From Dipteris shenzhenensis (taxonomy: Eukaryota; Polypodiophyta; Polypodiopsida; Gleicheniales): a stretch of DNA of 64,000 nt. The stretch lies in assembly GCA_047967505.1 (NCBI GenBank), contig CM106540.1; one strand, written 5' to 3'. This document shows, piece by piece, positions 1-10,505 of the stretch. The notes below the pieces were generated by a model. It saw nothing but the letters and a program-made list of their open reading frames with translations, was not told the DNA's origin and ran no database searches. Positions within the stretch are counted from its first letter, which is position 1; each line of letters begins with the position of its first letter. Both the position numbers and the translations under genes were made by a program.

Positions 1-17
1 GTGTGTGTGTGTTGTAA

Positions 18-216
18 GCAGAGAGCCTCAACAGGAAATCATAAGATTGCAAGAACGGATTCCCGAAATATCGCATGTTGTGATCCTGCCATATGGTCCA
101 AAAAGCCTAATATCTGACCCAGTTCAAAAATAAAGAGTAATGGACCAGGGTTGCAGGAAGTCTGCTAAAAAGCCAAAAATGTTTCCCAAAAGGAGAGTTA
201 GGGAAACGAAGGCGAA
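18..216 (-). mobile_element. Type-1 LINE ORF2 C-terminal fragment, inverted piece
   Basis: The minus-strand translation (roughly 216 to 110) reads LRLRFPNSPFGKHFWLF followed by a tryptophan-rich stretch. This matches the ORF2 C terminus of LINE A (LLRLRFPSIRFGKLFWMF, 7999-8907). The low-coordinate end shares the string gcagagagcctcaacagg with the LINE tail at 20461, so it belongs to the same 3'-UTR subfamily. It is flanked on the left by a GT run ending in gtaa (1-17) that recurs at 275-290. It is a dead fragment, probably part of a rearranged insertion together with 239-274. Confidence 0.7.
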
Positions 217-238
217 GCACATCTAGTGCTATGAGGTG

Positions 239-274
239 ATAATATATCATGGATTTACCCAAAAAAAAAAAAAA
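239..274 (+). mobile_element. LINE 3' terminus with poly(A), 22 bp plus A14
   Basis: The 22 bases before an A14 run (261-274) are the reverse complement of the terminal bases of the minus LINE tail at 20411-20432, so this is the extreme 3' end of a type-1 LINE in plus orientation. The A-run joins directly to gtgtgtgtgttg. Bases 217-238 and 292-313 are a 22-bp direct repeat. The likely target duplication is a GT run plus this repeat, with the left copy interrupted by the inverted piece at 18-216. Confidence 0.65.
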
Positions 275-359
275 GTGTGTGTGTTGTAAAAGCACATCTA
301 GTGCTATGAGGTGTCTAGTGCGTGACCTAAGTGATGATGTAAGCACAAAGGCCCCCACA

Positions 360-569
360 TGGGAGATCCCTTTGATTTAGCCAGTCCCATGGATGTAGGA
401 GCTGATTGCCACTGATGTAGGGAAGGTGCCTTTGATCTAGGCTACTCTCTCCCCATTTCTATAAGAGAGAGTCACCTCTCTCACAATCAATGAGAGCAAC
501 AGTTTTGGTTTGCATCTTGTGTTGTCACTCCTCTTCCAAGATGCATCTATTCTCCCCCACGTTCCAACA
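360..569 (+). repeat. Possible LTR end (U3-R-U5-like)
   Basis: The stretch has a TATA-like ctataag near 460, a pyrimidine-rich leader with a caatcaatgagagc motif, and ends at 569 in gttccaaca. This resembles the CCAACA terminus of plant copia-type LTRs. No primer site follows at 570 and the start was not found. It could be a 3' or solo LTR remnant; the call is weak. Confidence 0.3.
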
Positions 570-1179
570 GGATCATCTCTAGGAAACCGATAGGCAGCTT
601 CTTGTTATGTCTATTTGGTCTTTCAAAGATCGGCAGTGCAAAGCTTTCTGATCCTCAATTGCTCCTCCTCTTTCCACCTATGTTGACTGCTCTACTTAGC
701 CCCTTGCCTATCCTCTTTCTTGCCCTACCCTCTCCTCCACTTTCTTCCTCCTCTTGCACTCCAGATTTGAATTCTGTTGAATATTGGATCCTTAATTCTC
801 TGCATACCTTTCAACATTTCATGCCTGCTATAGCTCCAAAGGAAACCCATTCCATACACATGATTCTCCTAAGAGGTTCCCCAATCGGTATGCAACTTTC
901 AGCCTGTTTTCCAGAGTTATTTCATAACCTAGTGGGAATGCTACTTTCTGTACATACGTTTCACCATTAGCTGTCCTCTCTGTCCAAAGAAAAATCCCTC
1001 CATGTATGTGCATTCCATGAGAGCTTTGCTGACCAATGAACTAAGCTACACACTCTATTGTGTGCTAAATCTCAAAAGAAATATCTTCATGTATGTGCAT
1101 CTCCTAAGATCTTTTCTCAGTCAGGAAATCAAGCTACATGCAACAAGCAACCTACTCTGATTTGGACCACAAGCTCCCT
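570..1179. other. Unassigned stretch
   Basis: No protein family is recognisable in either strand. It contains two imperfect copies of a segment starting near catgtatgtgcat (about 1001 and 1089). It lies downstream, on the minus strand, of the copia gag relic, so it may be decayed copia sequence, but no motif supports this. Confidence 0.3.
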
Positions 1180-1713
1180 TAGCATAATATTCCTCTTACC
1201 TGTCGCTTAATACTCCATCTACGTTGGCGAACTGTTCTTTAAACTCCTTGACTTTGGTCAAACAGGCATCGATGCTTTCTTGCTTATCCATTTTCAAGGC
1301 ATCCAACTACTTTCTTAAGTATGCAACTCTTGCTTGATGCAGATCTGATATAAAGAGGCCAATTTATCCCAAGCATCCTTTCTTATTTTGCAAGACCTGA
1401 TGTGAGGAATTGTCACTCTTTTAGATGACAATGCAATTAAAGCATGAACTTATGCATCTCTGCCATCCCGTTTGGACTATTCTTGAGTTGAAGGCAAAAG
1501 AGAAGTAGTGCTGAAAGATGAAGAATCAGTAGCGTTACCACCACTTGTAGTGACAGGTACCTATCACAGAGGTCTAACCTCAAAAGCTGCAATATTATTC
1601 CACAAGTTCTTCGCTAAAAGCACATGATGCATCCTGTAGGACCACACACAGTAGTTGGTGCTATCTAACTTGTCTTTAAGGGCAAGCATTCCAAAGAGAT
1701 CATTGTTTGCCAT
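1180..1713 (-). pseudogene. Ty1/copia gag relic (UBN2-like)
   Basis: Reading minus from an ATG at 1713, the first 31 codons include KLDSTNYCVWSYRMHHVL, the N-terminal signature of plant copia Gag. After an in-frame stop, further matches follow in shifted frames, including RKDAWDKLASLYQ and DALKMDKQESIDACL, typical of the UBN2 gag domain that packages element RNA into virus-like particles. Stops and frameshifts break it, and no zinc knuckle, protease or pol follows. It is an old, dead copia fragment. Neither LTR was located with confidence; 360-569 is a possible candidate on the opposite strand. Confidence 0.6.
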
Positions 1714-2632
1714 GGCAACTGAAGCAAAATGCACAAATCCCAAGGTAATCTGACTGAATCAAGTGACTGCACTAATTGCCAAGTGCAAATGTCTCATTCT
1801 CACCACACAGTGTCAACTGCCTACACTTGAGAAGCAACCCCAAGGCACAAGCGCCTAACACGGAGATTGAATGAAGCCAAAGCCCAAATTTCAGTGGGCA
1901 AAATGTGCCAAAAACAGGGCAGAACAGGTAAGCTGAGTTGACCAACATGTGTAGAGTCAACAAATCAACCACCAGCTAATAACCAATCACAAGGGGCCGC
2001 ACACAGTCTGCTATAATTAACTATAAAGTCATCAAAAGTCAACGTGTATTCAAACTTTGACTGCTGCAAATGTCCTTGAAAAAGTGCGAAGTGGAAGCAC
2101 TTTAGACCTGGCTTGATTCAGATGGCGTGAACACAAGCTAATTTTAGTCATCTTGTACCCAGCAGTAGAAATCAGCAGATTGGACACAAAACCCCCAGAT
2201 TTGGTGATGAAAATCCTTGGTCAACTTAGTCAAAAGCGTGGCAGTACATTGAATGTCTTGCGAATCTGTCTGCAACAGCGAACGAATCAGCAAGGAGGCG
2301 GCTTTCTCACTGGAAACGGTGGCAAAACTCTAAAATATCTACTGTAGATGGCAATGACATGGATGGAAGAAGGGCAACCACAACACACACAACAATCAGA
2401 GGCGCACTAGCTGGGCACAACAAAGCTAACAGACAAAAAAAAGGCAATGATTTTTGGAGCTGAAGATAGGCTGCAACCAGAGGTCTCTCTCCACCAAAAA
2501 TGTGACGGGCTGGAGCAGAAGATAGAGGCGGAGAACTGCCTGTGAAGAAGGTGACACAAGTAGAGCCTAGGTCACCACTCAACTCAGAGCAAGTCTTGGC
2601 AGGAAGAAGGCCACCAACACCGGCTTGTGGGT
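1714..2632. other. Unassigned stretch upstream of the copia gag relic
   Basis: On the minus strand this lies 5' of the gag relic and could be its leader or LTR, but I found no primer site or matching terminal repeat. A 91-codon minus ORF near 2307-2582 shows no recognisable domain. Nothing else is supported. Confidence 0.3.
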
Positions 2633-4560
2633 AGAAAGAAAGATATATTGACGTCCACGGGAGGCCTCACGGGCCTATGGGACAAAGTACACAGAAAAGC
2701 GAACTCATACAAGCCTCAGTGGGCTGAAGCAAAGGGTACGATAGGACCCTTGCTGAGTATTAATCTATGCTAACAGAATCATAATCATAGAGAAAAAAAA
2801 GTCAACTACAACAACAACTGCAGAGTGGGCCATATCAATTAATCAATCTATCCAGGTGCTGGGATGAAACCGAAGCCTGGTATAATGATGGCTCTCTGGT
2901 GGGCTGCGAAGATGTCTTGTATCTGCATCTATCGAGCTGTCTTGCGCTGCGGTGGCGGACGCAGTCTCCTCGCTCTCTGGACTCTCTGGGCTACGTCTAG
3001 GGTGACCCCTCGTGTCGATCTCCCCTAAGGAAAGCTGTGATTTGGACCTCAATAGAGTGTATCTTGGGGGCTCTTTGTCGCACATGTGGCCTCTGCGTCC
3101 CTCTCCCAGTGGTACTATGCCGGCTGCTCATCAAGACTGCTCTCATGTCGGCTAGCTCCTCCTCCTCCACTCCCCTATGTCCGGGGGCTGACTCAAATGT
3201 ATAGAAGTCTATGACGGGTCGCTGTGCCCGGTCACCCTCTATGTCCTGTAGTGGTCTGACCATCCCCCGCTACTCTCTGATCTGTCGTAGAAGCGTCTCC
3301 CTGTGTTGCCGCATCTCCATCAAATAAAGCCCGATACAGACCTGGTCATGGAAATGGATCAGTTGTGACAAAGGACTGAAGCCACTCCCCTCTAGGTAGA
3401 GACAGCGGTAGCGTCCCCGAATCTTGTAGTAGGCTGGACAAACACAGAGAAAATGCTCCTCTGTCTCAACCGCACCCGGCGTACATAGTGTGTATACCCC
3501 GCCGCTGCTCTCTGGGTATACCCGTTGCTCTCCCTGCCTCAATCCTCAACCGGTGGGATGAAACCTGCATCTGACCAATGGAAATCCTCAATGCATGGGA
3601 GACTCTCCTCTATCCTCGAGATACTGTGGTCTGATAATGAATCCCTCCTCTGATACTCTCAGGAAGTGGTCGCGATAAAACTAGATTTGGTAGGGAGCTC
3701 CTGGTCCTCCCACCAAGTCCGGGATGTGTGAAGTTGGAGGAGGTCTAACCGTATGATACGGTTGATCTCATCTCGCGGGATCGACTCAGAAGGTGCATCC
3801 ATGCTGTACTGAAAGGGGGGAAGCCTGCCCATCTAGATACCATGCCTAGCAAGCCATGTGGATATCCGTGCATACCATGTGTCTGCCCCGCTCTCTGTGA
3901 GTCGTCTGGATGACTCTAGGGCCAACCTCGGAAGTCTCCAATGGGGTAAGTCCCAGACTCTGTGGATGAGAGTCACTGTCTGAAAGATGGCATCAACTTG
4001 GAGAGGTGTCATGGCAAACTCCACCTGTACTATCTCATGTGGAACTGAGGGCTTACATCGGATCATCCTGGATCCCATCGTCACCTGTAGGCACTCGAAG
4101 CTCCTCTAGTCTATCCTCGGAAGATATCACCCCCAGAAAGGTGCTGCATACATGACAATCGGCCACACTAGTGTGTCAAAAAGCCAGCCCTTTGTCGGTG
4201 GATCCTAGAAGTGCGCCGGGAAACACTGCCGCTCTAGTCTAGCCAAAGCACTGCGCCCTCGTGTGAGTCGTGCCTGGTCTGCATGTTTCATCGTGAAGAT
4301 GGGTCCTGTGAAGACTGCTCCCAAATATGTGTATGAATGCACTATCTCCACTGGTTTACCATGATAGGTGAAAGTAAGTCGGTTAGTCACTGCTCGTGAG
4401 GTGTTGAAGATCATAACCTTAGTTTTCCCAAGGTTCACCGTTAGATCTCTCTCTGTGCAAAACACCTCTAAAGCCTCTAGATCTCTCTATAGCCCCTCTG
4501 CTGAGAGGATATAAGGACTATATCATCAGCATATAACAATATCTATATGAGGAGATCCCC
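2633..4560 (-). pseudogene. Type-3 LINE, 5'-truncated relic (RT end to 3' tail)
   Basis: Minus-strand pieces run in order. An LYADDI RT box is encoded at about 4521-4536. Next comes LTVNLGKTKVMIFNTSRA (4205-4465), then a PHEIVQVEF segment (3833-4084). A zinc motif with VETEEHFLCVC and CPAYYKIRGRY follows (3270-3542), then a C-terminal tail. These match the better-preserved copy at 41851-43704. The low-coordinate end reads gtagaaagaaag, the complement of a short TTTC tail, preceded by a bccatagg-type 3'-UTR shared with the copies near 46240 and 59250. Multiple stops show it is dead. The 5' end falls within the RT domain. Confidence 0.7.
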
Positions 4561-5049
4561 TAGTAATGAGCCACAAGGGATACAATGAGGAGATACAAAG
4601 GAGAATGCCACTATTAGGAAATAGTGAACCAGAGACCAAAGAAGGAGCTGAATGTACGTAGATTGCAGAACTAAAATCAAATGAAAGTACAAATCATAAT
4701 AATGGCTAACCCTACTGTAGGCTAGGGTAGGACTAACATCCTAGAAGTCATACACTGACTAAGTCGACTAAGTGCCCCAAAAGAATAGAACTAGAAGTGC
4801 TAGGCCTACAAGGCTATGCAAGGGAACTAAATCTAACATGACCAACCACGAACTACGGTCCTGTATACAATGTTTAGCAAGTTTTGTTCCAATAATAAAG
4901 CTTAGAAAAGACATGCTAGGCCTACAATGCCATACCAGGAAATCTTACATGACGCGCGGCCCTATATACACAATTTAGCAAGTTTTGTAGCAATACTAAA
5001 GCTTAGAAAAGGCTGAACCTATCTCAGCATTCAAGAGATAATCCTTTCC
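4561..5049. repeat. Unassigned DNA with two imperfect tandem units (about 4797-5010)
   Basis: Two units of about 110 bp follow each other. Each begins near tgctaggcctacaa and ends with tttagcaagttttg, then taaagcttagaaaag. They differ by small indels. No coding potential is recognisable in the units or in their flanks. Confidence 0.5.
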
Positions 5050-5153
5050 AATAGTTTCCTAACCTTGCCACCATCAATACGAATCCCGTCCACAAAGGTT
5101 ATATGGCCCAGATACAAGATCTCACATTTCAAAAACTCACATTTAGACCCTTT
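5050..5153 (-). pseudogene. Old Ty3/gypsy RT relic, third piece
   Basis: Minus translation gives SKCEFLKCEILYLGHI followed by GIRIDGGKVRKL, the conserved gypsy RT segment (K-C-E-F, Y-L-G-H, G-I-x-x-D) after the catalytic box. It directly abuts the 5' LTR of element 1. The preceding RT residues, ending KKLYAK, lie at 32418-32505 next to the other end of element 1. Removing element 1 would rejoin the two in one reading frame, so element 1 landed in this older gypsy gene. Confidence 0.8.
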
Positions 5154-5902
5154 TGTCACCAATTGGCACTTCTCCCAAGAAATAAAGAGGAATGTTTATT
5201 AAATTGGCGATGGTCAAAGAATGTTGACTTTGGTTAACTAAGAATAAGTTTTATTTGTTTTACTTTTTCTTTGCATTGGTAAAAGAGAACTGTGGCGACG
5301 CCCACAAGGGACTAGGATAGTCCAAGAACTAGGAATGCATGCATTTTACTAACCTCTGTGGGTTAAAGTGTTGGAAATTGTTTGTCCATTATATAGGACC
5401 TAAGAGAGTGCAAAAAGGACCCCAAAGTGGTGAGAAAAGTGCAGAAAGAAGGTCCCACAAGGATTAAAAGCATAGACAAGGGACGTCTCATCAAAAGAAG
5501 GGCCCACTAGACAAAAAAGGTGCCAAAAGCACCAGATTTTAAAAGAAAGCTTTAAAAAGCCCGGCTTTTTGTAAATGTAGCTTTTAGAAAGCAGGTCTAT
5601 AAAAGAAGGCCCTAGGCCTCTAAGATGGAAGGAAGAGTTGTACTCAACTTCAAAGCCGATTGTACAAAGTTTTCTATTGCAATAAAGACCTTTAGGGGGG
5701 TCCAACCTCTATTTCTGGGCTCTAGTGTTGCGTGTGGTTTTCTCTCTCCTTCCTCTCCCACTATTCTATTGTCGCGAAGGATCTTTGAGATAAGTGTTGC
5801 AATTCTGAATTTCAGATTTCAGTTCATGTTTATCGATTCTATCACGAAGATTATGTAGAGTGTTGCATATTTGCTGCATGGAAGTGTCTCCTACTAGTGA
5901 CA
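5154..5902 (+). repeat. 5' LTR of element 1
   Basis: This matches 31657-32417 over its whole length with substitutions and a few indels. The largest is about 26 bp present only in the right copy just upstream of the TATA box. A TATA-like tctataaaag sits at 5596-5605. The LTR ends ...gtgaca and is followed at once by the primer site. The level of difference between the two LTRs indicates an old insertion compared with the gypsy at 10030-16664. Confidence 0.88.
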
Positions 5903-5903
5903 G

Positions 5904-5916
5904 TGGTATCAGAGCC
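5904..5916 (+). other. Primer-binding site of element 1
   Basis: The sequence tggtatcagagcc lies one base after the LTR end. It is complementary to the 3' end of plant initiator tRNA-Met, the usual primer for minus-strand synthesis in plant LTR retrotransposons. It fixes the element's orientation as plus. Confidence 0.9.
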
Positions 5917-7330
5917 AAGTTGTTGCCCTCTTTTGAGAGAGCATTGATCCTCAGACTAGATTCGGTGCTTGAATCTCGAGCTAAGAAGAGAGCGACTTTC
6001 AAGATTTCATCTGAAAGGTTAGGGAAATAAGTCGACAGTTGGTACCTCTTCAAGACAAGGGTAGCGCCAATTCTAGACAAGGGTGTTTTCCTTAGGCTAA
6101 TGCTTAATAGGCGACCAAGTATGGAAGTTTGGAAAGTACTACGCTACTTGCTCAGATCAGGCGTTTTTCAAGACGGTCAGCAAGCGATCCTCAAGGTGAC
6201 CAATAAGCAATCCATTGGGCGACCAATAAGCGCTTATGAAGATGAATAGCAGGGCGATCAATCACAGCAAGATTTGGTGCAAATTTGTGCACTGCAGTAC
6301 AACTAAAAGGTGCCACTGCCAAGACAGTTACTTTTTTCAGAGTTTGGAGAGGATCTCCCTTCTTCTTTGAGTCTTCCTCAGGGTTAAGATGGCATTTTCA
6401 GCCTCCGCCTTGGTTCTTCATTAGCTCATTTTGAACTATTTTTTCCTCATGCACTGCTTGATGTACTCTCGCATTTGAGCTTGCTCTCGCGGTTTTTTTT
6501 CATACTTAATGAAGTAATTTTCTTGAAAAAATAAAAAATAAAAGGTGCACAAAAGTTGGAGGTGGGCTCATGCCCATAGTGATGCGCAACTCGGAAGAGT
6601 TTAGTGCACGTCAAGATTCAACACAGATAAAGTAAATTAGCTCATATAACAGTCCAAGTGACAATCAAGGTAGACTGTTGGTGTGCAATTAAGCACATGA
6701 AGAGGCATCAGGAAGGCAATTTCTCCAGTCCTTGAAGGCTTCCTATGTTGATCACCTCTTCCTAGGTTCGAGGCTTCTAGGATTTAGACTTCCAGGATTT
6801 ACAGGAAAGCAGAAGTAAATACAAAAATGATTTAATCATAGATCGAAGTTATATTTTAGGGATTTTGGACAAAACCCAAGCATTGGACATAGCACGATGA
6901 CGATTTTGCACTAAAATTTTTTCTCTAGCTCGGATGTGCTAAGTAAGAACGCTGGAAGCACCTCTCGGTGGCAACTTGTCATTGGACAAAAAGGACATCT
7001 AAAGCTATAAATTTCTTTTATGCTTATAAAGTTTGTTTATCTTTCTAACCCTTGTATCTTGTTTTAAGGAGAAAAGAGTGTTGTTTTCTTGAATGTTTCA
7101 GGAATAGGGAATATATATTTGTATATATTTGATTCAACCATGGCTTGAAGAGTTTATTTACAAGGGAAACAAATTTCTTTTCAGCTATTGCACACCTATA
7201 TGTTACAAGTTATATTATCTCAGTTCTGGCAAGCATTTCGCTTCTATTATGGAACCAGTTTCTTTTATTTGGTCCAGATTATGGACTCACAGTATGAATG
7301 TCCTTTATGGATATTGAGAAATACATAGTT
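5917..7330 (+). other. Element 1 internal region, left part
   Basis: No intact ORF is present. Segments near 7020-7200 resemble 30750-30830 and 29680-29720 (shared words such as aacccttgta, ttgttttcttgaat, gcttgaagagtt), so the internal region contains diverged repeated modules. It is interrupted by a small LINE tail at 6314-6540 and ends where element 2 starts. Coding function cannot be assigned. Confidence 0.5.
6314..6540 (+). mobile_element. Type-2 LINE 3'-end fragment
   Basis: From gttacttttttcag onward this matches the last 75 bases of the window (63926-64000) nearly base for base. It is therefore the 3' terminus of the same LINE family as 60011-64000, ending in an A-rich gaaaaaataaaaaataaaa run. 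The word aaaaggtgc at 6305-6313 recurs at 6540-6548, consistent with a short target duplication. The fragment is heavily 5'-truncated and non-coding apart from the last codons of ORF2. Confidence 0.75.
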
Positions 7331-7589
7331 GGTTGGAGATATCATAGCCAAAGAGTGTGTTGGTGTGAAATGTTGGTGTGTAGTACTAGCTGATCTAGTA
7401 CTAGTCTATGTGTGTGAGTCATGTGTAAGTGCCACGTGTCATCATGGGACTTATCCCATATGCACTAGGTGCTAGTGTGTGAGTGAGTAGCCTATTAAGG
7501 CTTGTACTTCACTTGTCTTGATATACTTGATGAATGAATGAAAGCCTTCATGGTTTCTACATTTGTGTACCACTTCTTCACTCCCTAGC

Positions 7590-7620
<31 letters not shown>
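7331..7620 (+). repeat. 5' LTR of element 2, first part, with (CT)n(CA)n
   Basis: Starting ggttggagatatcatagcc, it matches 21213 onward and, in its second half, 23896-24081. It contains GT-rich words, an acttatcccatatgca block, and ends in a (CT)n then (CA)n microsatellite. The rest of the LTR (CA run plus catgtttctaaca) is at 20544-20588. A diverged solo relative is at 45851-46178. Confidence 0.8.
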
Positions 7621-7898
7621 TTTTTTTTTTTGTGAAACCAAGAAAATTATAATATGTAACATTCATTTACATCAGGGCAGTGCTCGAGAAAAGAGCCAAT
7701 GCCCTATCCATCAGAAGCAGTAAAAGAAAAGCTGAATACAAGAAACATCCAAATCGTCCTCATGTAAGGCATCATATAAAGTGAGGCTCGGAAGAACTCA
7801 TAAGGGTCCTGAAGGGGAGAATTCAGATATGCATGATTTCGCTGCAGCCAGAGGGTCCATAAGCCAGATATTCTCTTTTCTTTCAATGGATCAGATAC
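7621..7898 (-). mobile_element. Type-1 LINE 3' fragment inserted in a CA repeat
   Basis: A T11 run (7621-7631) is the poly(A) tail on the minus strand. The body encodes the last 60 residues of ORF2 (ISGLWTLWLQRNHAYL...), parallel to the C terminus of LINE A. Both flanks are the same (CA)n stretch: 7603-7620 and 7899-7920 both read tcacacac..., giving a target duplication of 18 bp or more. It is strongly 5'-truncated and non-autonomous. Confidence 0.85.
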
Positions 7899-7998
7899 TC
7901 ACACACACACACACACACACTTTTTTTTTTTGGTGAAACTAGTAACTATAAAATTAACATGAAATCAATGTACATGACATTAGACTCCAAAAGAGAGC

Positions 7999-9069
7999 CT
8001 AATGGAAGAACTCAAAAACAGTCAGAAAACACTTCAAGGCTAGTAGCATCCAAGTCCCTCGCAGCATAACTATCATATAAAGATTGCTTGAGGGACATTC
8101 TGAAGAAAGCATATGCCTGAGGAAACTGTAATGCAATCTCTGTGTCCAAATAGTCCATAGTACCCAAAAACGAGCCCAGTGAAAGAAAAGGAGGAATGGA
8201 GACATCTGAGATGAGAAGCATCCAAACATCCAGAAGAGTTTCCCGAATCTGATAGAGGGAAACCGAAGCCGCAGCAAATGAGAGACATGAGTGATCAATA
8301 TCCGAGAGTGTGAGCAAGACCATAACAAATGGGGAACTGTCTCACGGTGATGAGAGCAACGGGGGCAGGAAGAGGAAGCAATACGACGTGCTGCCAATTT
8401 CACCCCAATGGAAAAAGCTCCCACTATACATCTCCAAAAGAAAAGCCTCTGTTTCAATGGCAATTTAGCTTTCCAAATTTTCTTGAGTTGTGATTGCCAC
8501 CAAGATAAAGGCCTATCCAAATTCCAAAGAGTGTTGGCATGCTTATCAATCCATGGCGGTGGAAGAAGAAATCTGTAGACCATCGAGGAGGCCAAATTAT
8601 GCATTGAAAGTGAATAGGTAGCAGGAGATAAGGAAGTCAGATTCCAGTCCAGTAATCTGTCCTGTACAAACAGTGGAGGAACAGGAACAAATGGCTGCAA
8701 CATAGTTGTAAGTTTTCTCCAAATGGGCCTATGATGCAGACCCAAGGGGAATGTCCTGCAAGCTTGTGGAAATGAAAGCACATAACCATGTTGATCCACA
8801 ACATCTCCGACAAATCTTATGCCCAATTTCATAAGATTATATGCTTTAATAGGTGCCTGTAAAGCAAGAGGCGATTCAAACACGTTGCTCCAATGGATGC
8901 TTTCCAAGCGAAGAGAATTACCATGATGGGAAGAAGCACCTGACCATTTAGCATAAGAGAGAATTCTCTTCCAATCATGAATAAAAGTAGTAGAAATAGG
9001 ACAGCCAGGAATTTTTCCCTAAAATGTGGTCATGACTGCTTCCCAGTGATCTGTAATCCAATGCCCATA
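7999..9069 (-). pseudogene. LINE A ORF2, C-terminal part with zinc motif
   Basis: Minus translation from about 9066 reads GHWITDHWEAV, then FIHDWKRILSYAKW, then a 302-residue open stretch (8907-7999). It contains CPRCSHHRETVPHLLWSC, the C-x2-C...H-x4-C zf-RVT-like motif at the end of plant LINE ORF2 proteins, and ends FEFFH-stop. An in-frame stop lies near 9020. This part is thought to bind element RNA during target-primed reverse transcription. It continues the RT at 9609-10029 after the tnp2 patch; about 340 bp of LINE sequence present in LINE D (22240-22575) is missing here. Confidence 0.8.
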
Positions 9070-9608
9070 TGCGTGGGACGTCAAGGACCACAAACACGAC
9101 ATGCATGGTAACCCGATGTAGTGAGACCTAAACAATAGAAGCAATTAAGAGTTGAAGGTGGGTTTAGGGTGCCACATCCTTTGCCGATTCATAATTAGAA
9201 GTGCAATGCTTACCTGAACACTCGCCATAGCCTGGGAAGTCATGCATCATCCACATCAAGACTGCTTTGCAGTTGAAGTCTCGTGACGAGGGAGGCCTAC
9301 TCACATCATGCACCTCGATACCTCTCCAAAGTATCTCTAGCTCATCAATCAAAGGCTCCAAATAAACATTAGGATTTTTGACTTTATGTTTCCCTGGAAT
9401 TAGAAGGGATAGCATAACATGTCCTTTCTTAATAGCCATAGAGGGTGGAAGATTATAATTCACCAATATCACTAGCCATACACTGTAAGAGGTGCTTTTG
9501 AGACCAAATGGGTTCACACCGTCCATACCCAATCCAAGTCTCAAGCTCCTAGGTTCTTCCTTGAAGCTTGGCCATGTGTCTTGATAGACTGTACTATCCG
9601 AAGTCAAA
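9070..9608 (-). pseudogene. CACTA-type tnp2 transposase fragment with an intron
   Basis: Minus translation from 9608 gives KEEPRSLRLGLGMDGVNPFG, then STSYSVWLVILVNYNLPPSM, PLIDELEILWRGIEVHD and AVLMWMMHDFPGYGECSG. These are consecutive signatures of the tnp2 (Transposase_21) domain of En/Spm-like CACTA transposases. At 9213 the ORF meets GTAAGC and at 9128 a TTGTTTAG. Removing these 86 bases continues the frame as LTTSGYHACRVCGP, the cysteine-containing tnp2 segment, so a spliceosomal intron is still visible. A TGA follows. No CACTA termini are present: both ends are fused directly to LINE ORF2 sequence. Confidence 0.85.
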
Positions 9609-10029
9609 CATGTAGAGGCCAAGTGGACAAGTGCCAGTATTCCAGCTTCTTGTTAATCTTTTGAAGCACCCATTTGAGCTGTTGTTGAGGGGTAATATTC
9701 CAGCCAATGGGATACCCTAAATGCCTCACAATAGTATGGGAAGAAATAATGTGGCCTAGCCAGAGAAGTGCATGCCAATCAGCTTCTTTCAATGCTAGAA
9801 GATTCGATTTCTGAAAGTTGATATGCAGTCCAGCAGCTATGTCAAAATCATTCAGAGTATGCATCAAATGAAAGAGGTCACTTAAGGAATTCCTGGGATT
9901 GAAATATGAATCATCAGCATATGCCTGTGCAAGAAACGGTTGTGCCCCTGGAATTTGCAAGCCATGAAGCTGCCCTGTATCTGCAAGATGGTCCATATGC
10001 AACAATAACGGATGAGTAGCAATGGCATA
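9609..10029 (-). pseudogene. LINE A ORF2, RT part after the gypsy insertion
   Basis: Minus translation from the target site gives YAIATHPLLLHMDH, then FLAQAYADDSYF (catalytic YADD box encoded at about 9910-9921), GLHINFQKSN, VRHLGYPIGW and LEYWHLSTWPLH. It continues without a shift from the RT segment at 16665 (SSLLYA) once the gypsy and one copy of its 5-bp duplication are removed. It ends at the tnp2 junction. The catalytic aspartates are intact; the reading frame was destroyed by later events. Confidence 0.88.
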
Positions 10030-10493
10030 TGTAACCTGATTTCTCTAATCTCGCTTCTACTTACTGATCACGGGAGTAGCACCATGATTATCCACCCAGC
10101 CAATTCTACCAAGGCTTCCCAGCTTGAGAGAGAGAGCTGTATCAAAATCACGTAAATCCATAATTCTTCCATTCTCTCACAAGCCTTGACAGACCCCAAT
10201 TCCCTAGATAGATCTAGATGCCACATGTCATCCATATAGGGCCTTTCTAATGCAACATTTCACCCCTCTCTTGGGATGCATTTAATTCCTTGCCCCTAGG
10301 CACATTCTTTGCACTAGGCCCCTGGTCTCAGATCTATCTAGTCTGGTGCTATCAACCCTCACCTAGGACCTTGACATTAATCCCTCCCGATCATTTACAT
10401 AAAGCGCAAACACATATATTACAAAGATAGATCCTATAAGGGAAATGTCGACTGATTCTTCCGAGGTCATGCTACCTCGGCTAGAGCGTAACA
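10030..10493 (-). repeat. 3' LTR of gypsy 3
   Basis: 464 bp, identical to 16201-16664 except one C/T difference near 10387. It is preceded on the element strand by the purine tract at 10494-10505. The flank gcata (10025-10029) is one copy of the target duplication. Confidence 0.95.
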
Positions 10494-10505
10494 TTCCTTC
10501 CCTCT
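10494..10505 (-). other. Polypurine tract of gypsy 3
   Basis: On the element strand this reads agagggaaggaa, immediately upstream of the 3' LTR. It is the expected plus-strand priming site. It nearly touches the gag-pol stop codon (TGA at 10506-10508). Confidence 0.85.

Noticed and set aside
602-970. 122-codon plus ORF
   Set aside because: Low-complexity Leu/Ser/Pro translation, no family match that I recognise, and no promoter or neighbouring gene structure.
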